64,000 nucleotides of DNA from Mycobacterium deserti. Its GTDB lineage: Bacteria; Actinomycetota; Actinomycetes; Mycobacteriales; Mycobacteriaceae. A model generated the notes under the pieces. It ran no database searches. It saw only the letters and a program-made list of their open reading frames with translations, and was not told where the DNA came from. Positions 56,357-64,000 of this stretch are shown here, in pieces (position 1 is the first letter of the stretch; each line of letters begins with the position of its first letter). The position numbers and the translations under genes were made by a program. The stretch covers positions 434,001 through 498,000 of the forward strand of contig NZ_JAODWD010000005.1 in the NCBI RefSeq assembly GCF_025345615.1, written 5' to 3'.

Positions 56357-57049
56357 TCAGTCTGCAACCAGGGTCATCAGAAAATGATCCACCGGCCCCC
56401 GCGAACAACTCAGCAACGAAGGCAGCGTGGTGACCAATTCCTTCGCGATGTCGTGCAGCTTGATGTTGAGCTCTTGTGACCGCCAGCGAAGAATCTCGAA
56501 AGCCGCGTCCGCGTCGACGTCGTAGGTGGCCATCAACATGCCCTTGGCTTGCTCGATGACGGCGCGGTCGGCGACGACCGCGTTGAGCTTCGCCCCGAGT
56601 TCGTGCTGGACCTCGTCGCTGACCGACTTGGTGACGTCGATATAGAACCCGCGGGTGGCGATCACCTCACCGGCGTCGTCGGTGACGATTTCGCCGACGA
56701 CGACGACGCTGCGGATTTCGCCGGAAACGGTGCGTATCCGGTGCCGACTACTGAACGGCGCCGACGAGCGTTTCAACAGCGCTTTCACCATTCCGAGATC
56801 GTCAGGGTGCTTGTGACGCAGGATCAACTCCGTCGTGGGCTCGACGTGCTCGTCGTACCCGTGCATGCGGGCGACCGCGGCCGACCAGGTCCAGGTGTCG
56901 GTGTCGTAGCGGTATTCGAATCTGCCCACTCGCTGGGGAGCGCCACCGAGCAGCGCCTTGTCCAAAACTCCCGGTGCGACACCGTCGGTGCCGGTGTCCA
57001 ATTCCGACATCTGGTGGTCGTCCGTGCGGGTCACAACCTCGATTATCAC
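56357..57049 (-). CDS. PAS-ANTAR RNA-binding regulator
   Basis: 230 residues from GTG 57049, which overlaps the exporter stop as GTGA. A PAS fold (GRFEYRYDTDTWTWSAAVARMHGYD ... RHRIRTVSGEIRSVVVVGEI; read ~30-150) is followed by an ANTAR domain (ELGAKLNAVVADRAVIEQAK then GMLMATYDVDADAAFEILRW). ANTAR proteins bind paired hairpins in nascent RNA and prevent termination; the PAS domain would sense a ligand or redox state. It is translated with the FHA-ABC exporter, so it probably controls genes related to that system. Confidence 0.88.
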   Translation of the reverse strand: MIIEVVTRTDDHQMSELDTGTDGVAPGVLDKALLGGAPQRVGRFEYRYDTDTWTWSAAVARMHGYDEHVEPTTELILRHKHPDDLGMVKALLKRSSAPFSSRHRIRTVSGEIRSVVVVGEIVTDDAGEVIATRGFYIDVTKSVSDEVQHELGAKLNAVVADRAVIEQAKGMLMATYDVDADAAFEILRWRSQELNIKLHDIAKELVTTLPSLLSCSRGPVDHFLMTLVAD

Positions 57050-59337
57050 ATCGGGCGTCGAGGAGCGACGCGCGAACGGACCCCATTTCGGCGTCGCAGC
57101 CGCCACCGCACGAACCCGGTGAACATCAAGCCGAGCGCCGTGAGCATCGCCATGTCGAACCACCACGCCGACGCGGTGTGCAGCCAGTGCGCATCGCGCA
57201 CGGTCGGAACGAGGTTGGTCAGATCGATCGTCGATGCCGTGGCGGCGAAGCCCCAGCGCGCCGGGGTGAGCGCGGCGAAGGCCTCCAATGCGGGGCGGCC
57301 CGTGATCGGGATGAAGCTTCCCGCGAGCACCAGTTGCGCCGTGCAGGTGACCGCGAGCAGGGGAATGTACTGGTCGCTGGAGCGTGAGACCGATGAGACG
57401 ACCAGGCCGAGGATCGCGGCCACGACCGCCGTTGCCGCGACGTCGACGAACAACTCGAGTACGGGGATGCCGAGGACTGACGCGGTCGACGGTGCCCGCT
57501 TTCCGAGGCCCGGGGCGGTGACGACGAGCACCAGCACCGCCGACTGCAGCACCGCCACCGCAGCGAACACGACGATCTTGGCCAGCAGGTACGCCGATGG
57601 TGAGAGCCCGGCGGCCTGTTCGTGGCGGTACGTCGCCCGTTCGGCGATCAGGTCGCGAACCGTCAGCGTGGTGCCCAGCAGGATCGCGGCGAAGCCGAGC
57701 AGTGACACGATCTGCCGGGGCTCGAAAGGTGCGGTCGAGCCTGCGGGCGGTGCGTTGAACCCGGCGTCGCCGCCCACCGCCATCGGCAGCAGACCGACGA
57801 CGAACGGCGCCACGACGAGGAAGACGAGATAACGGCGGCTGGCGAGGAGAAGCTGCACTTGGCGACGGGCGATGGCCCGGAATTGCCGCCAGTGGCTGGT
57901 TCGAGCCGACGTGCTCCTGGGCGCCGGCGGCCCGGGGGTGGGCCGACCGGGATCGCTGACCGGGCCGCGGCGCTCGACGAAGCGCCGTTGCGCGGCGTCG
58001 GGATCTGCGCTGATCTCGTGGTAGATATCGGCCCAGTCGGACGACCCCATCGCCGTACCGATGTCGTCGGCAGGGCCGAGATATGCGGTCTTGCCGCCGG
58101 GGGCTAGGAGCAGGACCTGGTCGCACATGTCGAGGAACGCCAACGAGTGCGTCACCACCACGATCACGCGACCGGCGTCGGCGAGCTCCCGCAGCAACGC
58201 CATCACCTGGCGGTCCAGCGCCGGGTCCAGACCTGTGGTCGGTTCGTCGAGCATCAGCAGCGAGGGCTCGGTCAGCAGCTCCAAGGCGACCGAGACTCGC
58301 TTGCGCTGCCCGCCCGAGAGCCTGTCGACCCGCGTTTGCGCCTGCGGCGCCATGCCGAGTTCTGAGAGCACGCGCGAAATCACCTGCTGCCGTTCACCTT
58401 CCCCGGTGTCCGGTGGCATTCGCAATTGCGCGGCGATGTTCAGCGCCTGGTTGACGGTGAGTCCGCGGTGCACGACGTCGTCCTGCGGCACCATGCCGAT
58501 TCGGCCGCGTAGCGACGCGTACTCGGCATGCAGAAGGTGCCCGTCGAACGACACCACCCCGCCGGTCGGCTGCCACGCCCCGAACAGCACCTTCAACAAG
58601 GTCGACTTACCCGAGCCCGAGGGCCCGATCACCGCCGTCAGCGTGCCCGGCGCTGCGTCGAAGGACACCTTGTTCAGCAGTGTCACGTTTGGACTTTCGA
58701 GGGTGACGCTGACGTCGCGGACTTTCAGTCCACCTGTCGTAGGGGCGGGTTCGCGGCGGCGGACGAGAGTGCCTCCGGCGTAGACGAAGTCGACATTGCC
58801 GATCGTGACGACGTCGCTTTCCACGAGCGTCGCGTTTTTGATCCGCGTGCCGTTGACGAATGTGCCGTTGACGCTGTGCGCATCCTGGATCTGCATCCCC
58901 GACGGTGTCGCAATCAGCCTGGCGTGGTGGCGTGATGCCAGCACGTCGGAGACGCCGATGTCGTTGTCGGGCGCCCGTCCGATCGTGATGGGCCGGGTTG
59001 GTCGCGTCGTCTCCACCGTCGGCCGCTCATCGGGTGGGGGGCCGAGTTGGAATGCCAGCCTGGGACCGTCTGGGACGCCGAGGTGCAGCGAGGAGCCATC
59101 GCGCAACGCGAGGGACGGAACCCGTTGCGCGTCAACGTACATGCCGTTGAGGCTGTCGTTGTCGACCGCGACCCATTGTCCCTCGCAGCAGCGCAGGATC
59201 GCGTGTGCGCGCGAGATGAGGGGGTCGGGTATACGAAGGTCGGCGCGGACGTCACGCCCGATGACCACCTCGCGGCCCGGCGCGAACACGTGCCGGACAT
59301 CACCGGCACACACGGTGAGCACGGGCTTGTCCGTCAT
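57046..59337 (-). CDS. FHA-FHA-ABC exporter (Rv1747-like)
   Basis: 763 residues from ATG 59337. FHA1 (about 10-90: VVIGRDVRADLRIPDPLISR, NDSLNGMYVDAQRV), FHA2 (about 110-180: ITIGRAPDNDIGVSDVLASR, HSVNGTFVNGTRI), ABC ATPase (Walker A GPSGSGKST, LSGGQRKRVSV, LLMLDEPTTGLDP), then about six ABC2 membrane helices. In M. tuberculosis Rv1747 has this architecture and its FHA domains bind phosphothreonines made by PknF; it is linked to lipo-oligosaccharide/glycolipid export. No kinase gene is visible here. Starts 5 bp after the SDR stop and runs into the PAS-ANTAR gene, so a three-gene operon. Confidence 0.94.
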   Translation of the reverse strand: MTDKPVLTVCAGDVRHVFAPGREVVIGRDVRADLRIPDPLISRAHAILRCCEGQWVAVDNDSLNGMYVDAQRVPSLALRDGSSLHLGVPDGPRLAFQLGPPPDERPTVETTRPTRPITIGRAPDNDIGVSDVLASRHHARLIATPSGMQIQDAHSVNGTFVNGTRIKNATLVESDVVTIGNVDFVYAGGTLVRRREPAPTTGGLKVRDVSVTLESPNVTLLNKVSFDAAPGTLTAVIGPSGSGKSTLLKVLFGAWQPTGGVVSFDGHLLHAEYASLRGRIGMVPQDDVVHRGLTVNQALNIAAQLRMPPDTGEGERQQVISRVLSELGMAPQAQTRVDRLSGGQRKRVSVALELLTEPSLLMLDEPTTGLDPALDRQVMALLRELADAGRVIVVVTHSLAFLDMCDQVLLLAPGGKTAYLGPADDIGTAMGSSDWADIYHEISADPDAAQRRFVERRGPVSDPGRPTPGPPAPRSTSARTSHWRQFRAIARRQVQLLLASRRYLVFLVVAPFVVGLLPMAVGGDAGFNAPPAGSTAPFEPRQIVSLLGFAAILLGTTLTVRDLIAERATYRHEQAAGLSPSAYLLAKIVVFAAVAVLQSAVLVLVVTAPGLGKRAPSTASVLGIPVLELFVDVAATAVVAAILGLVVSSVSRSSDQYIPLLAVTCTAQLVLAGSFIPITGRPALEAFAALTPARWGFAATASTIDLTNLVPTVRDAHWLHTASAWWFDMAMLTALGLMFTGFVRWRLRRRNGVRSRVAPRRPM

Positions 59338-59341
59338 CGGT

Positions 59342-60187
59342 TCAGAACTTCGCGACGGCGCCCGCGTCGATCGGGAGCGCCGCCCCGGTGATGTACTGCG
59401 CCTCGTCCGAGGCGAGGAACAAGATGGCATTGCTGACGGCGCGCGGTTCGATCAACGGCTGGGGCAACATGTGAAAGCTCCCGATGATCTGTGCTGCGTC
59501 GTCCAGGGTGGGATCGGCGAGGTCCGGCCGCAGGGTGCGTATGAACTGCTCGTTATCGAGCATCGGTGTCCGGATGTTGCCCGGGTGAATGGAATTGACT
59601 CGGATCCATTGCGGAGCAAGCTCATTGGCCAACGAGTGCATGAGGCCGACGACGGCGTGCTTGGCCGATGCGTAGTGAGCCATGTAGCCGCCGCCGCGGA
59701 GGCCGAGCATCGAGCTGACCAGGATGATCGACCCGCCACCGTTGGTCATGTGCGGCAGCGCCGCCTTCACGGTGTGCCACACGCCCGTCAGGTTGATGTC
59801 GAGCATCGTCTGCCATGCCGATTGTTCGATCATCGCGGCAGGAGCGGGGGTGCCGCTGATGCCCGCATTGGCCACCACGATGTCGACGGCGCCCAACTCG
59901 GCCACGCCGCGTTCGAGCGCGGCACGAAGGCTGTCGACGTCGCGCACGTCGGCCTTGGCCGTGACGATCCGCCTGCCGGACTTCTCGACGAACCTCGCCG
60001 TGTCGGCGAGGTCGTCATCGGTAGCCATCGGGTAACCCAAGCCCTCGATGTCGTCGCACACATCGACGGCGATGATGTCGGCACCCTCCTCGGCGAGTCG
60101 GATGGCGTGCTCGCGCCCCTGGCCGCGCGCGGCGCCGGTGATGAACGCGACCTTGCCGGCGACCCTGCCGACGTTGGTGTCTGCCAT
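59342..60187 (-). CDS. Mycofactocin-coupled-type SDR oxidoreductase
   Basis: 281 residues. TGAARGQGREHAIRLAEEGAD is the long signature of the mycofactocin-coupled SDR group (TIGR03971-like), with NAG, VSSMLG and catalytic YASAK intact. Members bind NAD tightly and pass electrons to the peptide-derived cofactor mycofactocin instead of exchanging NAD(H). No mycofactocin synthesis genes are in the window. First gene of the operon with the FHA-ABC exporter and PAS-ANTAR protein; substrate unknown, probably an alcohol. Confidence 0.87.
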   Translation of the reverse strand: MADTNVGRVAGKVAFITGAARGQGREHAIRLAEEGADIIAVDVCDDIEGLGYPMATDDDLADTARFVEKSGRRIVTAKADVRDVDSLRAALERGVAELGAVDIVVANAGISGTPAPAAMIEQSAWQTMLDINLTGVWHTVKAALPHMTNGGGSIILVSSMLGLRGGGYMAHYASAKHAVVGLMHSLANELAPQWIRVNSIHPGNIRTPMLDNEQFIRTLRPDLADPTLDDAAQIIGSFHMLPQPLIEPRAVSNAILFLASDEAQYITGAALPIDAGAVAKF

Positions 60188-60342
60188 TGCGACCTCTTCC
60201 AGTTGTGTCGTTCGGATGATTATGGCTGCGACGGAAAGGTGGCGACGTCAAGATCGCTTCCCGCACGGTTAACCCGAGGTCAAACGTGGTAACCACTGCG
60301 GCATGTCCGCGCTGCGCCGTCACATTCGTTGAGAGCCCCAAC

Positions 60343-61800
60343 GTGACCGACGATCGACTGCTGACTGAAGGCCAGACGTGCTGGCAGGTGACGTGCGCCG
60401 ACCAGTTCGCCCCGATCATCGATGCAGCCGACTATTTCCTGCACGCCAAGGCGGCGATGCTGCGTGCCCAGCACCGAATCATGTTGATCGCGTGGGATCT
60501 CGACGCGAGGATGAACTTCGAGCGGGGCGTGAAAACGCTGCCCGGCCCCAACCAGCTAGGCGCCTTCCTCTACTGGATGCTGTGGAAACGACCCGCACTC
60601 GAGGTTTATCTGCTGCGGTCCAATCTGCGATTGCTTCCGGCGTTCGACGGCATCTGGTACGGGTTCACGCCCGTGTCGGTCGTGAACCAAATCAGTAGTA
60701 AGCGAATCCACTTCGCCGTCGACGGAGCCCATCCGATCGGCAGCGTGCATCACCAGAAGATCACCGTCGTCGACGACGCGGTGGCGTTCTGCGGCGGCAT
60801 CGACCTCACCGTCGACCGGTGGGACACCCGCGAGCACGAGCACGACACTCGAATCCGTCGTACCGTGCGCCGGCCCTACGGGCCGCGACACGACGTCATG
60901 GCGGCCGTCGACGGGGCGGCCGCGCGTGCACTCAGCGAGCAGGCGCGAGCGCGATGGCACACGGCGACAGGTGAAAACGTGGAACCGGTGGAAGCCAAGC
61001 ACGTCGCCTGGCCCAGCAAGCTGGAGCCGACGCTGCGCCACGTCGACGTCGGAATCGCGCGCACACTACCCGAACTCGACGATCGCGAGGAGGTACGTGA
61101 GGTCGAGGCGCTCAACCTCGCTGCGATTGCCGCAGCCCGCCACACCATCTATCTGGAGAACCAGTACATGGCTGCGCGCCGTATCGCCGACGCGCTGGCT
61201 GCCCGGCTTCGGGAAGCAGACGGTCCGGAGGTCGTGATCGTCCTTCCCCGTCGCGGCAACAACCGCCTCGAACAGGAGACGATGGACAGCGCGCGGCACT
61301 TGCTCCTGCACGAGTTGTGGGAGGCCGATCAGCACGGGCGTCTCGGCGTCTACTGGCCCGAAACCGACGGCGGTGCGCCGATCTACGTCCATTCGAAGGT
61401 CATGGTGATCGACGACAGGCTCCTGCGTATCGGCTCGTCGAATTTCAACAACCGGTCGTTGGGATTCGACAGCGAATGCGACGTGGTCATCGAGGCCGAT
61501 CAGGACCGCGCCGAGCACGACGAGATCCGCTGCGAGGTCACGTCGGTACGGAATCAACTCGTGGCCGAGCACCTTGGAGTGGCCGTCGACGAGTTGGACG
61601 AGGCGATGCGCAGCAGCGGGTCCCTCCTAGCGGCCGTCGAAGCGCTTCGAGGTGAGGGCAAAACGCTGCAACCGTTCACCGAGGAGACGGTGGCCGACGA
61701 GGCCGGGCCGCTGGCGGAGAACGACTTGATGGACCCCGACCATGTCCCGCGATCGCTGACCCGGAGCGTGGCGCGGTTCATCGAGGGCCTCAGACGCTGA
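60343..61800 (+). CDS. Phospholipase D-like protein with two HKD motifs
   Basis: 485 residues from GTG 60343 (GAGAG upstream); a GTG at 60286 in frame is the alternative. Both HKD motifs are intact: HHQKITVVDD near the middle and HSKVMVIDD later, each followed by the expected GGIDL / GSSNFNNRS. Typical PLD superfamily pseudodimer hydrolysing or transferring phosphodiester headgroups, of the cytosolic-looking type (no signal peptide). Conserved NQY and RHPYGPRHD-like stretches fit bacterial PLD. The final ~60 residues resemble a helical extension. Confidence 0.9.
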   Translation: MTDDRLLTEGQTCWQVTCADQFAPIIDAADYFLHAKAAMLRAQHRIMLIAWDLDARMNFERGVKTLPGPNQLGAFLYWMLWKRPALEVYLLRSNLRLLPAFDGIWYGFTPVSVVNQISSKRIHFAVDGAHPIGSVHHQKITVVDDAVAFCGGIDLTVDRWDTREHEHDTRIRRTVRRPYGPRHDVMAAVDGAAARALSEQARARWHTATGENVEPVEAKHVAWPSKLEPTLRHVDVGIARTLPELDDREEVREVEALNLAAIAAARHTIYLENQYMAARRIADALAARLREADGPEVVIVLPRRGNNRLEQETMDSARHLLLHELWEADQHGRLGVYWPETDGGAPIYVHSKVMVIDDRLLRIGSSNFNNRSLGFDSECDVVIEADQDRAEHDEIRCEVTSVRNQLVAEHLGVAVDELDEAMRSSGSLLAAVEALRGEGKTLQPFTEETVADEAGPLAENDLMDPDHVPRSLTRSVARFIEGLRR

Positions 61801-61823
61801 CCCGCGGATGGCATGGTGGAGGT

Positions 61824-62483
61824 GTGGGACTCGTCATCCGCCTCATCGAGCTGCTCATCGTGGTAGTCCCGATCGTCGGTGGTCTCATCGCGGCGTTGAG
61901 GGCCTACGGAAGGCGCCGCGGAGCCCCACCCGAACAGCTCGTGGAATCCGCACCCGACGACGTCCGGGGCACGCCGAACTCCGCCGCGGTGCTGTGGCAG
62001 ACCATCACCCGGGTGGTCGACGAACACGCGCAGACGAACTCACGATGGCTGGACTACGAACTGGACCCGGTTCGGCTGCTCGACTTCCCGCTGATGACCG
62101 ATATGCGAGAGCCGCTGACCATGCGATTCCACCAGGCCAAGCGCCGCGCGGACCTGTTGCGCCCGGTCCGGGCCGAGGATCTGCTCGACGACCGCGAGTC
62201 AGCCGCGCAGTACCTTGCCGCGGTCGAGGAGTACTCGACCGCGTTCGATGCTGCGGAGACCGAGGCGATTCGTCGGCGCCGCAGCGATTTCTCGTCAGAC
62301 GAGCAGCAGCGTCTCGGACGCGGGCAGTCGCTGCTGCGGGTGGCCTTCGACGACGCGGCGACACCGGACGAACGCCAGCGTGCCTATGAACTGGCGCACC
62401 GCGAACTCGACGGGCTGATCGTGCTGCCGAAGGCGACGCGGGCGGCGATCGAACGTGGCATCGCCGGCGAACTGGAGAAGTAA
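61824..62483 (+). CDS. Hypothetical membrane-anchored protein
   Basis: 219 residues. One N-terminal hydrophobic segment (IRLIELLIVVVPIVGGLIAAL) then a soluble, helix-rich Arg/Glu domain (FHQAKRRADLLRPVRAEDLL; QQRLGRGQSLLRVAFDDAA). I recognise no family; mycobacterial genomes hold similar conserved hypotheticals. It follows the PLD-like gene by 23 bp and so may be co-transcribed. The ribosome site is unusually close to the chosen GTG. Confidence 0.65.
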   Translation: MGLVIRLIELLIVVVPIVGGLIAALRAYGRRRGAPPEQLVESAPDDVRGTPNSAAVLWQTITRVVDEHAQTNSRWLDYELDPVRLLDFPLMTDMREPLTMRFHQAKRRADLLRPVRAEDLLDDRESAAQYLAAVEEYSTAFDAAETEAIRRRRSDFSSDEQQRLGRGQSLLRVAFDDAATPDERQRAYELAHRELDGLIVLPKATRAAIERGIAGELEK

Positions 62484-62493
62484 CGGCTCGCGC

Positions 62494-63363
62494 TCAGCGC
62501 GCATGACGGGTGAGGAAGTCCACCACCGCGTCGGCGAACAAGTCGTTGCGATCTCCGGCGACCATGTGCCCGGCTCCGCCCACGTCGACGAAGTCCACGG
62601 CGGGGAAGCGGGCGAGGAATTGCTCGGCGCGCTCCTCGGTGACCAGGTCACTCATCTGGCCGCGGACGAGCAGCACCGGCACACCGTCGCGAAGAATCCG
62701 GGCCACCGACGCATGCATGCGCTCGACCTCGGTCACCTCGATAGGCGGGCGTGCCGCGGTGCCGTCGATGAACTTCGGGTCCCAATGCCAGTACCAGCGG
62801 CCGTCTCGCTGACGCAGATTGGGGCGCAGCCCGTCGAGATCGGTCGGTCGCGGACGGTGCGGGTTGTACTTCTGGATCATGTCGGCCACCTCGTCCAACG
62901 ACTCGAACCCCGACACCATCCGGTCGGCCATGAAGTCGTGGATCCGCGATGCGCCCGACTGGTTCATGTCGGGCACGATGTCGACAAGGACCACGGCGCG
63001 GACCGTGCCCGGAGCGAGCTCGCCGGCAAGGAGCATCGCGGTGAATCCGCCGAGCGACGCGCCGACGATCACCGGTCGCGCGGGGAGATGCCGCAGCACC
63101 TCGAGGACATCGCCGGCGAACGTGGCGACGCGATAGTCACCATCGGCGGACCAGTCCGAGTCGCCGTGTCCACGGAAGTCGACAGTCACCGCCTGCCAAC
63201 CGCGCTGGGCCACCGCCGCGGCCGCCCGGCCCCAGGAACGACGCGTCTGGCCGCCTCCGTGCAGAAACACCACAGCCGGCGCGGCGGGGTCACCGACGCG
63301 GTCGGCGACGATGGTGAGGCCGTCGGCACCGGTCGTCGTGAAGGTGGTGGGCGGGAGCGTCAC
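62494..63363 (-). CDS. Alpha/beta hydrolase
   Basis: 289 residues from GTG 63363 (overlaps the TetR stop, GTGA). Oxyanion FLHGGGQTRRSWG, nucleophile elbow VGASLGGF with Ser, and C-terminal GGAGHMV with His; the acid is probably the Asp in LLVRGQMSDLVTEE. The fold suits small-molecule ester or C-C bond hydrolysis. Regulated in all likelihood by its coupled TetR repressor. Confidence 0.9.
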   Translation of the reverse strand: MTLPPTTFTTTGADGLTIVADRVGDPAAPAVVFLHGGGQTRRSWGRAAAAVAQRGWQAVTVDFRGHGDSDWSADGDYRVATFAGDVLEVLRHLPARPVIVGASLGGFTAMLLAGELAPGTVRAVVLVDIVPDMNQSGASRIHDFMADRMVSGFESLDEVADMIQKYNPHRPRPTDLDGLRPNLRQRDGRWYWHWDPKFIDGTAARPPIEVTEVERMHASVARILRDGVPVLLVRGQMSDLVTEERAEQFLARFPAVDFVDVGGAGHMVAGDRNDLFADAVVDFLTRHAR

Positions 63364-63947
63364 GGTGCGACACCGCCGAGGACCGTCCGGGTGATGGTCT
63401 CGGCTCGGCTGCGGGAGAACGACCGCCCCTCGGTCAGGATCGAATACACGATGCCGCCGACGATCGCATCGGCGGCCGCCGCCGATATGACATCGTCCAG
63501 ACCGCACGCCGCCAATCTCGTCTTGACCCCGTCATGCAACGGCACGCTGAACCCGGCGTACATCCGTGCCTTGGTGTCCTCGTGTTCCATTCCGGCCACG
63601 GTGAGAATGGTCAGCATCGCGTTGCCGCGTGCGGTGGTCAGCGTCGCGGCGAGGTTGGACGACCACCGAATCAGGTCGGCTACGAGGTCGCCGGTGCTGG
63701 GCACGGGTTTGAGGATCTTGTCCGAGTCTTCGAGGAGGACGTCGGCGACGAGGGCGGGCCGACTCGGCCACCAGCGGTAGATGGTCTGCTTTCCGACCCC
63801 GGCGCGCGCGGCCACGGCTTCGATACTGAGCCCGTCGAATCCGCGCTCCAGCAGCAGTTCCTTGGTGGCATTGACGATCGCCATCCGCGACCGCTCGCTG
63901 CGACGGCGCGGCGCGTTCACTCCAGTGGTCAAGGCCTGCCTCCGCAT
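63360..63947 (-). CDS. TetR-family transcriptional regulator
   Basis: 195 residues from ATG 63947. Helix-turn-helix region LSIEAVAARAGVGKQTIYRWWPSRPALVADVL at about residues 40-70; C-terminal ligand domain of the TetR_C_11/AcrR-like kind. It precedes and overlaps the alpha/beta hydrolase gene, so it probably senses that enzyme's substrate or product. The upstream 53 bp reach the window end, so its promoter is only partly visible. Confidence 0.87.
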   Translation of the reverse strand: MRRQALTTGVNAPRRRSERSRMAIVNATKELLLERGFDGLSIEAVAARAGVGKQTIYRWWPSRPALVADVLLEDSDKILKPVPSTGDLVADLIRWSSNLAATLTTARGNAMLTILTVAGMEHEDTKARMYAGFSVPLHDGVKTRLAACGLDDVISAAAADAIVGGIVYSILTEGRSFSRSRAETITRTVLGGVAP

Positions 63948-64000
63948 CCGACGGGGACCGTCTTTACAGATGGTGACAGCGCCGCCTACTCTTGGCAATA

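Noticed and set aside
59342..60187. A complete mycofactocin locus near the SDR
   Set aside because: No MftA-F type gene is present in the window; only the SDR signature supports the link.

Overview
The window is a stretch of chromosome from a mycobacterium, most likely a fast-growing environmental species (Mycolicibacterium type). Reasons: very high GC; the mscS-like / Pro-Thr-rich protein / ftsE / ftsX / smpB order known from M. tuberculosis; a tmRNA with tag ADSNQRDYALAA; a mycothiol-type maleylpyruvate isomerase fold protein; a mycofactocin-coupled type SDR; WS/DGAT wax-ester/triacylglycerol synthases; and FHA-ABC exporters of the Rv1747 kind. No transposase, integrase, phage gene, CRISPR array or rRNA/tRNA gene was seen (only tmRNA). 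|| Layout. 1-3.9 kb: end of an MscS channel gene, then small envelope protein, ftsE, ftsX, smpB and an EamA-type transporter, tightly packed. 4.0-8.8 kb: two tandem paralogous membrane GGDEF-EAL (c-di-GMP) proteins inserted between smpB and the Rv3099c-like gene. 8.8-12.6 kb: Rv3099c-like protein, a secreted three-repeat protein, a palindrome-rich 0.6-kb gap, ssrA (tmRNA) with its terminator, a small secreted protein. 12.9-18.8 kb: YihY membrane protein, a GT4 glycosyltransferase coupled to a GH13 alpha-glucosidase, a WS/DGAT, a DUF309 protein. 18.9-21.3 kb: minus-strand cluster of small membrane/stress proteins (DUF1206, coiled-coil, DUF6131, CsbD). 21.4-27 kb: TetR regulator, Baeyer-Villiger-type monooxygenase, SDR, membrane class III adenylate cyclase, DUF6766 protein. 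27-33.2 kb: SnoaL-like protein, hemerythrin-like protein, SARP/BTAD-AAA regulator, L,D-transpeptidase, Pro-rich secreted protein. || 33.4-41.4 kb: the most striking unit. Eight genes for a glycan, divergently arranged around about 100 bp: leftward WcbI-like, GT4, GT2; rightward GT4, GT4, MurG-like GT, GT2, methyltransferase. Nearly every junction is a 1-4 nt stop/start overlap, so this looks like one co-translated glycan assembly system of unknown product. || 41.4-46.5 kb: universal stress protein with a nested inverted repeat in its leader, small membrane protein, SigF-type sigma factor, SDR, epimerase fusion, YwaF-like protein. Promoter-like GTTT/GGTTG-N15/16-GGGTA motifs precede the sigma gene, the SDR and YihY, suggesting a local SigF-type regulon. 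46.6-51.8 kb: manganese catalase, then a leftward coupled operon (degenerate CDP-alcohol phosphatidyltransferase, PlsC-like acyltransferase, CdsA-like cytidylyltransferase, ABC exporter) that looks like a lipid synthesis-plus-export unit. 52-56.2 kb: WS/DGAT, hemolysin III-like protein, an MTHFR with an N-terminal Cys-rich (MTHFR_C/MetV-like) domain coupled to a methyltransferase. 56.3-60.2 kb: leftward SDR, FHA-FHA-ABC exporter, PAS-ANTAR regulator. 60.3-64 kb: phospholipase D-like protein, hypothetical membrane protein, and a TetR-alpha/beta hydrolase pair. || Annotation is from reading translations and motifs; family names are recognition from memory, not database hits.
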